From Hawksworthiomyces lignivorus (Eukaryota; Ascomycota; Sordariomycetes; Ophiostomatales; Ophiostomataceae): a DNA stretch of 64,000 nucleotides. How positions within the stretch are numbered: the stretch's first letter is position 1; each line of letters starts with the position of its first letter. Shown here piece after piece: positions 9,773 to 23,600 of this stretch. The notes under the pieces are model-generated. The model was given only the letters and a program-made list of their open reading frames with translations, ran no database searches and was not told where the DNA came from. Both the position numbers and the translations under genes were made by a program. The stretch spans positions 62,001 to 126,000 of the forward strand of contig NTMA01000009.1 in assembly GCA_002917075.1 (NCBI GenBank). The letters are read 5' to 3'.

Positions 9773-12700
9773 GGTGGTAAGAGCTGTGATGTGACGTTTA
9801 CAATAAAGAAAGCGCGAAATATAGAAAAACAGAGGATAAATAAAAGTAAGTATTGGATAATAAATAAAAATAATAAAGAAGAAAGAATATGAATGCCCCT
9901 AACGTCAAAAGTTAAAGACACAAGCCAGGAGGAGGAGAGGGCATCCTGGGATACATATAGTCGACCTTCAACAGAACCTCCTTTATCAAGCTTGAGAAAT
10001 GATGATACACGCGAAGCTCTCATTTCATAAGTGATTATTTTCCTGCATACTATGTAGAAAAAGTAGGTACTGCGGCTGTGGCTGCCGCTTTCTTCATCCT
10101 ATCCTTGTCTTGTTTAGATACAATGAAAACCAAAGCTTGGGCACTCCTACAGCCGCGCGCACGAGTATATGCCTGCACGCTAAATCTAAAATGAGTGAAT
10201 ATGTGAAAATGGGCGCACCAAACTGCAAGGGCAATAGTCTTGACAGGGTCAGATACGGAGGTTGAAGACCGTCAGATGTACTAGTACAAGTGTAAGATGC
10301 AGCGATTACACATAGACGCCGACTTCTCTGAGGTAGTATTCTGTGATATTTCGTTAAGGAGAGAGTTACAACGAGCCGAAAAAGCCTTCTTAGACCATAA
10401 AAACAGAAAATTGGGAATGAGACGATATAATTCGACCAGTTGAGTCCGTTGCGGCGGACCGGACGCGATAATGTGGGTAGAGAGGACAGCCTATCTGGCT
10501 CAAATCTCACAAGCGCACGCGATTCTCATTCATGAACCTTGGTTGGTAGAATCTGAGGGCATGTAGTATAATCAGGCAGACGAATGACAGCAAGGAACGC
10601 AAAGGTAAAGACATAAAAAAGGGCCGGCGGGACGGTCGCGTGGTGCGAGAAAGGAAAATAGGAACAAAAAGGGAAATACGTAGGAATGGCAGACGTATCC
10701 TAAAGAGTTTAGCTGCAGCATCAAATCATTTCCCACCCGTTTCCTGGTTCTCCGGGCCTAGCCCTAGCGGGAAAAAGGCACGTGTGCCTCTCAGCAAAGG
10801 CTTGGCCAAGGACACCAAATAAGAGAGGGTCTAGAAATGGTTTTTTGCAAGAGGGACATGGTTGTTGCAGGTGTTCAGGGATACGAAGGACGAGAGAGGG
10901 CAGGACAAGGAGGCAAGGCGGAACGATGTTCCAGTCTCTCAGCTGTGTTGGTCATACTAGAGCCATCCAACCAGATATTCAGACTATTTTGAAGGTCGCA
11001 CCAACACGTCATCTTTCTATCGATGGTGATGGCGCCGCTATATTCGGAATGCCGATAATGGGAAAGGACTTTGCTGAAAAAAGAGAATATAGCAGAGCTC
11101 AAGTCGTCCTATGTTCCAGTCACCGCGAAAGATTTGGAATCGAGAAAAAAACAAAAACTGCGTACGACAGCCGGGACGTTATGCCGGCTTCATACGCACT
11201 GCATTCAGATTTGTGTATTCGCGTCCTACGCGCCACATTGGTCCTCTTCTCCTCCTACGTGGACTAGTGCTAAGCACAGACGCCGTTTTAGATGTCTACC
11301 AACTTGGAGAACCTCTAGAGGGAGTTTTTTCTTTTATTTTTTCTTTTATTTTTTTTTTAAATAATGCTAAGGCTCCAAAAGAACTGACAACACGGGGTTG
11401 TCTTGTTAGCAAGAACCATAGATGCAGTGCATGCATCTTCATCTTCAACTTCATCTTCAAGTCTGATAAGAGCAATAGTAGACCAATGCGAATCAATTTG
11501 GCAACCCATTAATAAAAACTTCCAGAGTAGACAATTTTGAATACAGTGACCATGAGAAGCAAACAAGCAGCTTTGAACTTCTTTCTAGCGCTATTTCCAC
11601 GCAAAAATCATTGTCTTTTACCAGGAGAAGATGGTTTGAGCAGACCGAGAGCTTTATCGTACATACAGACTACTATAGTGCTCGACGCACGAGCAACCTT
11701 AACAGGACAAGTACAGAAGCTTGGTAGGTTGTTTTGAAAGAAAAATAAACTTTTCTTGCCAGGTATTAGCGCGATTCTCTGCCTTGTCTTTGGGGCGAGA
11801 GTCACTCGCTTATGCAGTGCTGTCTGGGGTGACGGGCTAAGCTAAAGAAAGTCTCATTCCCCGAGCCAGATCATTCGTGTTTTGATCGTGGAGAGGGCGA
11901 GCATAAACTAACATGCACGCCACACTGTCAAATAACGGTCAGAACCCCAGCACACCAGCTTTGTCTGCATATGCGGCTGAGCCCGCAAGGTAGGTTTGGT
12001 GGCGTGCGCTACCCCGGAAAAGTCGGAATGGTGTCAGTTATGGCTGTACGAGACGGAAAGACTCCCGTACAACCCGCCTTGTGAGCCTGGCTTCCCCCTT
12101 TTCTACGCGGAAGGAGATGCTACTTCACGCACATTACAGGTAATTTTCAATGCAAAATAACTCCATGTATGCGAATTTTTGAGAATGGCAGACGAGCTTT
12201 GTTGGTTTGCTGCAGGTCGTATTTTGACTTCTTTGGGCGATAGCGCCGGCAAGGCGGCCAGGTGTTCCTACGGAAAACAGGGTCGGAGATGTGGGGGAGA
12301 CGACGACGATGGTGGCCCATGGGGAAGAAATGCAACGGTCTCTACTCCGTACAAGAAAAGTTTAAGATTATTACAGTCCAAGTTTTCTGTCCGCCGTGGT
12401 AGCTAATGCATGTCGTGAGCTACGCTCCGCTCTTCCAGGTTTGCCAAACTATTTGTTTCACGAGCTCTTGTGAACTGCTTTATGAAAGACTTCCATGCTA
12501 ACATTATATAGATACAATCAAAGGCATCTAGACTGCCCTCTCTCCTTTGTTACTTTTTATGTACGAAACTGAATATAGTTCTGGCAAATATCGATATTTA
12601 GAGAACGCACAGCCCAAGGGGGTGAAGTCTAGAACAAGGGACGCTCAGAACGTTGGCCCATGTCGTTGGGACAAATAAAAGGAAGTACCTTACCATCAAA

Positions 12701-15700
12701 AACAAATCTTATCTAATATAGCATGATTCCCCTGGCTATCAAATTTCGGTGTGACCCTGTGATATAACCTTAAATTTTTTAAATTTTTTTTCCTTCATGG
12801 AGAATTGAATCCTCAGCTGCAAATCCCGGCTCTGCGGAATATGTTTCCGCTTGGAACAACCAGTCGCAAGACAACAGCCACAGTAAGTAACAAAATACGC
12901 CAAACTAGCTTCAGTCAAGTCCGCGTTATCCGCATCTACAGTCTAAGGCATATTGCAATGTATAGAAACATTAGAATGAAGCATACGTGCAGAGTGAGAC
13001 AACATACATGGCACACATCTTTCTTGTCGTCACCGTTTCAGACTGCATCTCCTATGGTGATTTATAGTTTTACGTAGTTTATGAAATACTTGCCGGATAG
13101 TCGGGAAGTAAAATCGGACAATAAAAAATAACAAAAGTTGAATGAATTAAATGGCGCGTCTCCCGACGACTGTCTACAGACTTGGCTGCTACGTCGCAAC
13201 CTAATGGAAGGCCAAGAGGCCATCTATTCCGACTCGAAGGATTATTTCATCATCTCATCACAAAAGCGATCACATACGGTATCTCATAAATGAAATATTT
13301 TCGAAGTAGAATCTCAAAATGATACAAGCCTAGGCCAACTTTGTGCCCTCAAGCAGCTTAGCTGCTAGCGGAGTGACCACTGTCCTCTCGCAAATTGCCC
13401 ACTAGGGCGGAAGATGTGATTCAAATAACTCAACCCATCTTCTTTAGCCATCTACGATTATTCTACACACAAAAGGGTCATCCCAATTCGCTGATATGAC
13501 CTCTTAACATGCGGCGAACGTCTGGACATCTACCATGTCGATGCCTTTGGCCACGCTGAAGAGCACTATCTTTGAATCGAGCCCCCAAGTTCTTGTTATG
13601 CCCTGCTACTAACAGCAGCGGTGAAATTTCAACACCAGGGATAACGAAACATACTGCAGCTTCTGGAGACTGGTGGCCAGGGGGGGAAGTGCTCTAGGAT
13701 CAGCGTATTGCTTGTTCAGCGCCCATAAAATAACTTATTCGACATCGAGAACGTTACAGCTTGGTCCAACTGCTTCATACTGAGCTCTCAAAACTTACCA
13801 TAACCATGCGAACCTGGAGAGGCTACCCTAGAACGTGTGCTAGCTGAATATTGCGAGTGCAGTGCTCTTTGTGCGACGGAATGACCGTGGCCGCTTTTCT
13901 GATTGTCCAGGACGTGGTGTGCAGCAGCCGTCGGGGTGAGATGAAACATCATACTATACGGCATTTCGATAGCGGCGGACAGACCTCATCCTCATCACAG
14001 AATGCAGGACCGACAGCTCTTCGCCGTCTAAAATCATGCGGGTTTAATCCCACACGCTCAGAAGCAAAACTCTCGTTCGCAGCAACATGAGCCACCCAAA
14101 AACCCACGAACTAATGCCACCAACGCAGTTAAAGTCCATAGATTGACCTGTTTTATTACGACAATAGCATGGCTGCCTGCAACTGTATGCACGCTGCTTC
14201 GGGCGTAGCCCTGCTTTCAAGATCTTCGAAATTTGCTCGCTCTAGAGCCTGGCGAAAGGGGTGGTATATGCCTTTGGTGATTTTTTTCTTCGCCGAGCAT
14301 CAATTCCGTAAATATTTCTACAGCTTCAGCACGAGATAAAGCGAGCGGCTTAGTTATAGCGCACTGCCATAACTGTGCATACAATACGGTCAAGAGTGGA
14401 TATCTACTCTGATGTCTATTCATAGTCTTTTTTCTGCAGCGTTAACAAATTCTACTACGAAAGCTCACCGTGTCTCCATGAAAATACAGGAATCACGAGG
14501 GCCATACGTGTGAATTCCTTGTGGCTCTCTCTCTCTCTATTTTTCCTTTCGTGGGACCTGCTCGTTTTGCTCTGTTGCTCACACGGTGGTGACATATGAA
14601 GCCACTTCCACTGGTATTATTCCAGTTCTTTTTTATGTTGTCAACGCAGACATACATAGAATATCACAGGTACAACAGACAATTCGCCTGGATGTGGGCA
14701 AATTTGTACCAGCTGATGCTGCGGAAAGGAAAGTTCTGGTCAAAACGATACCATTCAAGTGCTATAAGGAAACGCCAAATGCCCATGGCAGACATTTGCA
14801 AAGTCTACCGCAAACGTTGTAGGCTCGGAATTACGCTGCCTGCTTCTAGAAAAACATGTCTAGCATCACTGTCAAGTGATTTAAGCGAGTCTGTTCTTTT
14901 GCATTCCTACCCGCCTCGCTCTGTCTCGGCCCAAAATAAAAGGCGCACAATACGATGTACAGTGGAGAAGCATTGGCCATTTAAGAAAGACATGCGTCAT
15001 TGCTACGTCAATTTGCACAGTAAAGCGTTTGAACGGTAGTCACTGGGCAACAAAGCAGCAAAATTTCTTGGAAAATGGTGCTCATATAAATGCAACCTCC
15101 GCAATTCCTACGCTAGGCTTACAATCTTTTTTTATTTTTATTTTTATTTTTATTTTTATTTTTTACAAAGAAAACCTCTCAAAAAGAGGTCGAGATCTAT
15201 GTGCTTCGGTGAGATTCTCTGTTTTTTTTCTTTTCTTTTTCTGCTGGCGGCCGTTGCAGGGCGCTGCAGGGGCTAAAACAGGACCTCAGTGTGATTATGA
15301 CGTCACTGGACCCCTAAACAGCTGTCGCCTTTTTTCTGCAGACTGCAGGAAATCCCACGGCGCCATGCAGGCAGGGCGAGTAAATGCCACACAACCCCCT
15401 CCCCCAACACTCGGGAAAAAGGGGGCCTTTGTGCATGATGCAGCGAAACAGAACGTTCACTCACCCACAAGCAGCAAATGAATTGGGTGTCGTAATTTTC
15501 TTGTCGTCTTGCCGTCTCTTCTGCGAATACTTTTGCGCATTCTACGTCGCAGGATCCGCAGGGGTCTTTCCCCCCCAAATCCTCCTTTTTTGCGACTTTT
15601 TGCCGTCTTCAGACGATCGGGGCTGGCACATGCGTGGATACATACGGAAACGAATACAAGACAGCGCAGGAGCTGTTGTACTCGCAATTTGATTACGATG

Positions 15701-17004
15701 CACAGCTTGGCTCCTGGTGTGTACCACGTGGTCGCCTCACCTGCGATGCATTGTGCAACTGACTGCGCACTACAACCTCCGTATGTACGATGACGAAAGG
15801 CGAAAGAGTAGTCATTACGCTTTTTGATTCCAAAATATGTCTGTACTGTAATATATCCAAAAAAAAAAAAAATACCAGACACAAAAAGAGTATATGGAGC
15901 ACTGCAGGAAAAGCTTTGTACAGCGCCGTGCACTAGGCAAAATAAAATGCAAAGGACCACTGGTTTTGTGAGGTGAGGTAGGCGTAGTTGCAGGTGTTTG
16001 CTGTCAGCTTGTGATCCGTCTCCTGTCAGCAAGAAACAAACAAGAGACGATGGTCAACAACACCCCTTTGTAAGGTACATTCAGACCGATCCACGACTAA
16101 TATGGGATGGCGGATAGCAGTTCTGTTTTTCCCCTCTCTTCCTTTCCTCTTCCAGTCCCCAAACATATAAAAATCATCCCCGATCTTCATGTACCAGTGT
16201 TGCCAGAAAACCAAAAACAAAACGGGGTATGGATATGAGTTTTGAGCAGCCCAATGTCTAATAATAAGCAGTTGAAAAACGTACTGTAAAAATAAACAGT
16301 AAAATCGTAAAATTTTCGTGTTGGTGGTAATGTCAAATGTATGATTTTGATGTCAAGTCGAGAATCCCCCAATAAAAAAAGAATACCGAACCGCACCTTT
16401 CCTCGAACACCACGCCAAATGAGCAAAGAGCAGAAAGAGGAAGGCCAAATCCAAATAAATGCAGAGAAAACCCCATGGGAAAAAATTGAGGAAAGTTGAT
16501 GGCCCAAAAAAGTAATGCAGAGGTAGCTCACTATCAAAAAGGAAAAAGGAGAATACCGAAGAGTGCGGGTAACGAGAGCCGACCGAGGCATCCACGCTCG
16601 GAAGACGCGGGAGAGCTGCTGTGGCGACGATGCGACCGTGTGAAACGGCTGACGGTGTAGATGCTGGCAGCCTCGAGAAGCCTTGGAAAGACCGGAAGAT
16701 ACCGTTGCCATAATGCAAAGGAGGGCGATGCGGGCGTGACGTCATGGTCGCTCATCGTCATCCATTCGTTTCTGCTACTACCAGTGGTAAAGCTAGCCCC
16801 CTGTTGTGCTCTCTGTCCAAATATCACTTTGATCGCTAAGCTTCCCAAGAACATCCGCAGCCTCGCTATCGCACGGTCGTCTCGTCACACGCATCGCTTT
16901 CGTCGCCACGACCGCTGTCGTCGCCTCTGCCGTAACGTCTTCTGCTGCCTCGGTTTCTGTCCATTCATTGTCCCTTCCCGTGGAAGACTACAGAGCCGCA
17001 CCTG
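9773..17004. other. Gene-poor intergenic region, about 7.2 kb
   Basis: No reading frame here shows a protein family, signal peptide or splice-supported extension. Open frames up to 191 codons occur but overlap one another in several frames and look like chance. It contains low-complexity tracts: a TTTTTA repeat at 15127-15165, a CT run near 14525 and A/T runs near 11335 and 15860. One TACTCCGTA word lies at 12343-12351. The left 300 bases are the promoter of the minus-strand sugar transporter. Confidence 0.6.
15127..15165 (+). repeat. (TTTTTA)n microsatellite
   Basis: Six-base unit of five T and one A repeated about six times with slight variation. Confidence 0.9.
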
Positions 17005-17671
17005 TCATTTCTTCGTGCGCCCGCTCCCGGACGCCGTGATCTTGCTCGTAGTCATGAGGTCACCGATGTACTTTTGGAGGAACTTGTTGTTGCTGTCGAG
17101 CTTGTCGTGCTCTTCCTTGACGGCCTGGATGCGGTGGAAGATCAGCAGCAGCGAATCTTGCAGCATCTTGGCGTGCCTGTTTTCGTTTTGATAGAAATGT
17201 CAGCAGTCTGCTCCTGGACATGGAGGGCGTGCGTCCAGCGCCAGCTTCTCAGAGAAAGGGCAATGTCGATCCAGCCTGCGACCGGGGGAGACGCGAAACT
17301 CACTTCCGAACTTCGTCGCGCGTCTGGCGGCCCAGCTGCTCCAGGTCCTCGCTCGTCCGCCGCGGGCTCATCGCTCGCACGTCGCCTGGATCTATCCGCG
17401 TCTCTATCGGCCGCGTCGCCTCCTCCGAGTCCCGCGGCACAATGATCGTCCCGCTGCTCTTTCGATTGGGCAGGTGAGGCCGCGTTGGTATCGGCGCGTG
17501 GATCGTGGTCGTGCTGGGGTTGCTCGGGAGGCGGTCGTCGGACGATGTCGAGGACGAGTCGGTGCGCACAAAGGCCGGCGCGCTCTGCGGCGGCTGGAGC
17601 TCGCCTCCCTGCTCCGTCAGATTGGACTGGTGTTCTGCCAAGGTCGGCGTCTGCGCGTGTTCTTCGTCCAT
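17005..17671 (-). CDS. Short coiled-coil (SCOC-type) protein, 2 exons
   Basis: Conserved small coiled-coil protein of 179 aa. Exons on minus are 17671-17304 and 17176-17005, separated by a 127-nt intron (GTGAGT..ACAG). Residues 1-120 are a low-complexity, Ser/Pro-rich polar N terminus that is likely disordered. The C terminus is a heptad-rich helix (LLLIFHRIQAVKEEHDKLDS) followed by NKFLQKYIGDLMTTSKI, matching the core of the SCOCO domain, in which (N)QxLxxYIxxLM(x)S is the hallmark. Animal SCOC acts at the Golgi with Arl GTPases and in autophagy; a matching role here is inferred from family only. ATG 17671 was chosen because the sequence just upstream ends CTTGCAG, which looks like the acceptor of a 5'UTR intron. 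It is the only recognised gene in a 15-kb stretch. Confidence 0.82.
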
Positions 17672-20600
17672 TTTCGTCGTCTGCAAGGTTGTGCGAGAAT
17701 GGTGGAGAAAATGGCGGAAGATTGAATAAAGGGTGACGGGCTATGTAGAGTTTTCGTGCACGACTCGTAAAAAAAGGCGTAGAGAGAGCTAGGGAGGAGG
17801 GAGGTGTGGAGTATAAGACAGAAAGACAAATACGTATATGGGGAAATCAAATCAAGGAGGTGTGCGGAAGAGCAGATTAAAGAGGATGGGGAGAGACAGG
17901 GAGGGGAAGGATTGTAGATCGCCCTGCTGTGCCGTGTAACTAAGCAGTCTTGCTTAGATTGTGAGCTGCCTCGCAACGGGAAAGCCAAACAGGGTCCTCC
18001 AGCTGCTCTCGCTGTCGTCACCTGGCGTCGGAAAAGGCTGAGTTTGCCACAACTGTCCACGAAGGAGAAAAGAAAACACGGAAGTGGCACCGAGAGGGAC
18101 TCCGCCGAGGCAAGGTGGGCAGAGAGAAGGGAATTGGTTGTAATTATGCGCAGGGCGTATTAAGCGTGCTGTGTTGGAAAACAGGATTCGTCTTTAAGGA
18201 AGAATGTGAGAAACAGGATAAAATAACATAAGCAAACGAAAGCAGCGACAATAGGGAAAAGAAGGGCAAGGATGTGAAATTGGAAATCGTGGACGAAAAC
18301 AAAGCGAAGAGGCGAGATACAGGAGGAGAAGCAGAGAGAAGAACAGACATAAGCGAGGCGAGAGAGTAGAGAGAGATGGAGAGAGAAACCGGTAGATCGG
18401 TCAGGGCAAGCAATGCAAGCTGTCAATGACCAAAGCGAACTAGTAGTCTAACAAGCCTAACACCAATCCAATAGTGCAGAAAGCGAGTGTAAAAGAAACG
18501 GGATAGCCCTCGCCTGTTCTCTCGAGTATGTTTTCTAGCCTGATGGAGAGCTGCAGGGTCAAGCGCCGTTTAGTTTGGGGGCCTCTGGGATGGGTCTCCT
18601 GTTGGCTGGCTCTGAATGACGCGAGTCTTTGGTGGGCTTGGCTCTTGTAAAATAGCGAGTGCTCTTTGGTGTGTGGGAGGAGGAGCAAAAAGAGAGCGAG
18701 AGCGACTGACAGTGAGGATGAGAGAACGACATAGGTTTAGGAGAGAAGAATGACGGAAGGGGAAGCAAAAATCATCGTTTTCTACGTCGGAGTCGCTCAC
18801 CGAAAGGGCGTTGCCGCGGGCAGGATATTATTGTTTTATTATTTATTACTATTGCATTTTTACGGTATTATTTGACTGCATGCAGAGTCTCCGACAGTGC
18901 TGCCAATATGCGCTGGAGCCAACCTCAGTTTGGCAATGCCGGAGATGGGACAGAAGAACGAGAGACTGGCGGCGGAAGCGACGCGGCCGAGACAGGCAGA
19001 CAGACAGATAGGAAGGGAGGGGCACGAAAAGAAGGCAGAGGCGGCAGAAATGGCGGAAGAGAAACAAGAAACTGATGAAATTGCGACTGTACGGAGTACT
19101 TCGTAATGTAATTTGGGAGAAGACCTGGGGGTTCTTCGAGGGGAGGATACGCAGAGTGTGTGTGTGTGTGTGAAGATGCAGCACCTTAACCGGGGCAGAG
19201 TAACCGGGAGCCAGGTGGTATTGCTGCGGAAAAGGGGTGGTGTGGACCCTGGAAGGCCAGCAGAAGAAGCAACGAAACGAAAATGAAGAGAATTAGAGAC
19301 GAAACGGGGGAGCCAAGGAGCTGGAGCTTGATGAATCGATTGGGTGGATGGATGTTTGTCTGCAAGATACGGAATACGGAGTGTCACGCAGAACGGACTA
19401 CGCACAAGAATGTACTCGGGCTGCGTGAGGTGCTTCTCTCTCATAATCCACCAGTCCAGTTTCTTGCTTTGTGGTGTTTCTCTTTTGTGTCGTCCTCCCT
19501 GTCTAGCGACACCTTCCTAGCCAACCACGTCCTCTCTCCTCGTTCAAACTGCATGATCTTTGTCTTTCTCCTGGTTTTTGTATTAGTACAAAGCATACAT
19601 ACTCTGTACTAACGATGCAATTGCTTGTTTTCATATTTTTTTTTAAACAAAAAAAAATTTGTCTGGGCGGTATGTGAGCAACGCAGGTGGCGCTACCGAA
19701 ATGTGAAGATCGATGTCTGTCAAAAGGAAATTGGTGCGGTTGTGAGTGGGGAAAAACATAGTACAGCAATGCCGCCTAGCAGAAGGACAGTGGCGAGAGA
19801 CGGTTACAAACTGTGTGTGCCACAGACACATGCTCCTTCGAATAGTGTCCGCCACCAAAGGGTATCAACTAGTCGTTGTGAATAGATGCATGTCAGACAA
19901 TGCTGGCTGCTGAGCTGCGTATCTCGAAAAATGAGAGTTGCCTCGTGCGGCATGTCGCGGGTTGGTTGGGAAAAGCCACGATGCAGTTCAAGGCCAAGCG
20001 TCAGGCTGACGCCAGCGAGGAAGAGGAAAGAGGAAAGAGGAAAGAGCGTGTACTCCGTAGCAGAAGAGGGGGCAGGAGAAGAAGCAAAAGAAGTATGCTT
20101 AGCTGCAGTGCTAGCGGCTTGTAGTGTTGGCGACGGAGAAAGAAGAAAGGCGCCGATGGAGTCGCGTGGGACAGGGCGGGAAGCCCCAAAGAAATTCTAT
20201 GCGCTGCGGTGGGTAGCGTATGTATACAAATAAAACTATGCCATGAGCAAAGCTTTTATTGGGGACAGAGAATGGGCAAAAGCCAAAAGCAAGGAGAGCA
20301 TGGCCAATGGCAGAGGGCGTGATGGGGTTCCTCGGAAGCAGGTGACGATATCTGATTCGGTTAGATCGCTTCATTTCAGGCAAAGACGGCACGCAGACGG
20401 ATACATGCATACCCAGAGGGACGCGGCGTAGTACATAAATAAGACAGGTCAAAAAGACTGTATTCATTCCGTATGTAGGTGAGAAGGCTAAGACGACGAC
20501 AGAAGACCACACGCCCCGAGGCCTTGCTGGGCATGAAGAGGGCAAAAGAAACCTGAAAAAACACAGAGCACTCTTGAAGGCGATCCTAATCTGCCCAGAT

Positions 20601-23600
20601 GTATGCACAATAAATTCTACAAGAATACTTCGCTAACAGGAAGAATGGTAAACAGTACATGAACACTTGAGATACAGAACATGGGGCGATGCGTTCGGGG
20701 TTTTTGCTCTATCGCGCCAAAGTGCACAGGTTAATTTCGAGTTACAGTAGTGCCTGGTCCGTCGCCCACCGTGTCCACTGCGTCCCGCCGACGATGTTTC
20801 CTACCTGCCCAAGTGGGTTGTGCTCTGTATCCAGCTATGCTTATGCTGACAACTGAAGTCTCCAAAGATCTATCGAAAGCTCACATACAGTGCACACTGT
20901 ACACCATGTACGGACAAGCCCATTGCTAGGCGGCGGCCCTTGCTTGGCCCGCACTGTCCACGCGCCTCTCAAAAGAGATCGGCAATAAAGTGACGCCACT
21001 TTTGGTTGCTTTGGAAGGATGATCTGCCCGCCAAGTTTTTTCTTGATTTTTTGGCACAAGCAAGAAAAGAACATGTTTAATGTACAACGCAGCAGGGGGG
21101 AGGAGTGCAGGCGTATGAGCATGCAAGCGAGAGATGCCAGATCCCCTTCGTTAGGGCGACGAAAAGGCGTCGCAGGTTCGCATTGTCCAAGAGAGGTACA
21201 GAAACGTAGATAAATCATTGCTGAGCGGCCAGACTCAACGAAGAACGCAGTTTTTCCATATTCGATCATCAAGGCAGGCTTGGTCAGATATCACGAGGGA
21301 ACCCAACATGGAGAACTCTATTTTCTAATTTTTAACCTCTTGTTACCTAAACCAGCTGTGTCGGTTTGTCTGAATTTGCATATCCACCTTTCCTTGCTTG
21401 GCTGAAAGTCTTTTTTGTTTGCCTGCCTCTCTGGGCCTTTACTTATTTCCTCACATTCTAGTCCGTGCCCCTGCCCGATGGCTGGGCAAAGGACAGAGGC
21501 GACCCCCTTAATTGTTTAATTTATTTTTACCTCTCAAGCCTTCTTGTTTGCTGTATTTCCTCTTCCTTGCCTATCATCTCACACACAGACGGGAATAGGT
21601 ACGGGGTCGCAAATGTCCGTAGGTATATCCCGCAGCTTACACGGCCACGTCTACATCTTGCAGACCGCCTGACCAGGCCGGCAGCTGCCTGCATTCTGCA
21701 AAGAGAACGTGAAGATGAGACACTCGACGTGTTAGTGAAATTCGCCTATTTACGTATACACTGCCTCGACTGCGTGAGAACGGTCGACCATGAGCGGGAG
21801 CGGCCTCCAAACTGCGGTTTTGAAGGCAAGATTGGACCCCGTCCCAGCCGAAAAGCAGGGTTTTCCTATATTACCCCCCACACTAAGAAAGCGGAAGACG
21901 CACGCACGTATCTGAATGTTGCACGCACTTTCTGCGTTTTTGATTCGTTTCAAACATTTTTCTCGTCAATAGAGAAGACTTCATCTAGAAAAGAAACCGG
22001 TGAGACAAAGCGGATGGCAAAATTCAACTTCTGCACGTTGCCCACCAACAGTTAAAAAAAAAAAAAAAAACTACAAAGCTTGAGAGGAGAACAGTAGCCA
22101 AACCGTTCACCGCACGAAAACGGTCGCCAATGGCGAGCCATCGGAAGACTAGCCGGGACGGGACTAACACGTCTTGTATTGATCAGCATAGCTACGCTCT
22201 CCAATCTCTGCTGTTCGGCTGCTACGCGCTCCCTTTTTGTAGTGTCATGATCGTCGGAACTGCCCTTTACAGTGCAACCTTTGAGCCATTTGGACGTTTC
22301 TAATTCCGTAAAGCAGAGAGTGGCTTGGTGGGAAGGATCATGAAACTACATGATGTAGCGGAAAGACCAAAAAAAGCACCGCTTGCCAACATAATGACCG
22401 TCATGTGATTAACCTCTTTACACCTACGCAAGTAGCTTCTGGTTTTCTAGCAGGGAAGAAGCAAGTTTTTTTTTTGTTCTCTTGTCCTACAGCCGACCCG
22501 GTGTCGTACCTGATACGCCATAAGGCAAGTGAGATACATTGTACTGTCCAACTTCCCTTCAGGCCACCCTTCCGCAAACGTCTCCTACACAGCCTTCTTA
22601 CTAAGAACGGAAACTTCCATTCCCTTTAAGCCTCTCTGCGTTGTATGTTTTGAATAAAAGGAGGAAAATTAAGTGAAAAGACGACAAAGAATCATATAAA
22701 CCCTCTGCAGAAGATGTCATTTTCCCCATGTGTACTAAATTTTCGTTTTCTTCCTTTCCTTTATATGTCTTCCATTCTGGTACCGAAGTAGACGCACTCC
22801 CATTCATTCCTTACCCGCTCTCTTTCTCATATTGGTAGTAACTTTTGTTGTGATGATCATAGCTGACACGAAATTTATGCTGCTAATTTGCAACGAAGAA
22901 CTTCAGCTGCATGCCGGTTGCGTGAAATCTCTATAGATTGAACGTACGATAATAACAGTACCTTACCTAGCTATTAGTACATACCGAAGCATTTCGCTCT
23001 CTTTCTGAAGCCTTATATTTGAATACAGCAATTGTTTTCTCTTCCGGCCTCCCTTCCACTATACAAACACATGGACCAAACTTGACCGTTGTGCTTATTC
23101 TGATATCACATCATTATCTAATAGCGCTATGTATAACGATGCACGAACTATTATAAAACAGCATTTTAGAAAACCAGCGCGACCCACGCTGACCGACAAA
23201 ATTGTACAACGGAGGAAACCAGTTTTGCATTTCCAAAATTAGCATGCCTTTGCCTACCTTCTGCCCTGCTCCTCTCTCCTTTTTTCATCTTGGCCGCATT
23301 GGTTTGGAGAAGCCCCCTTCTCTTGCCCGCAATAGTGATCCCGTTCTGATGCCATTTCCTTGTTTTGCGCTGATCACCATGCTGGTCATTTGCAGTCGTT
23401 CCTTACAGACCGTGGCTTGTTCTCCAGTTACATAGGCTTGTTCTAGGGTCTTCAAGACCGACTCTTCCCTGCTCTTGGTTGCCGAAATGAAAATTGGTCT
23501 CTTTATTCGCCATCTCCTCTTACCTCTCACGAGTCTGCTTCTGCATAAGTGTCAAGCCCCCTCCAAAAACTATTATGTTGATGTACGGAGGTGCTCTCCG

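Noticed and set aside
14596..15039. 147-codon plus-strand frame
   Set aside because: No family feature, no leader or splice context, and random-looking composition.
21465..22055. 196-codon plus-strand frame in the gene-poor region
   Set aside because: Long but with no domain, odd composition and no supporting neighbours; expected by chance in 64 kb.
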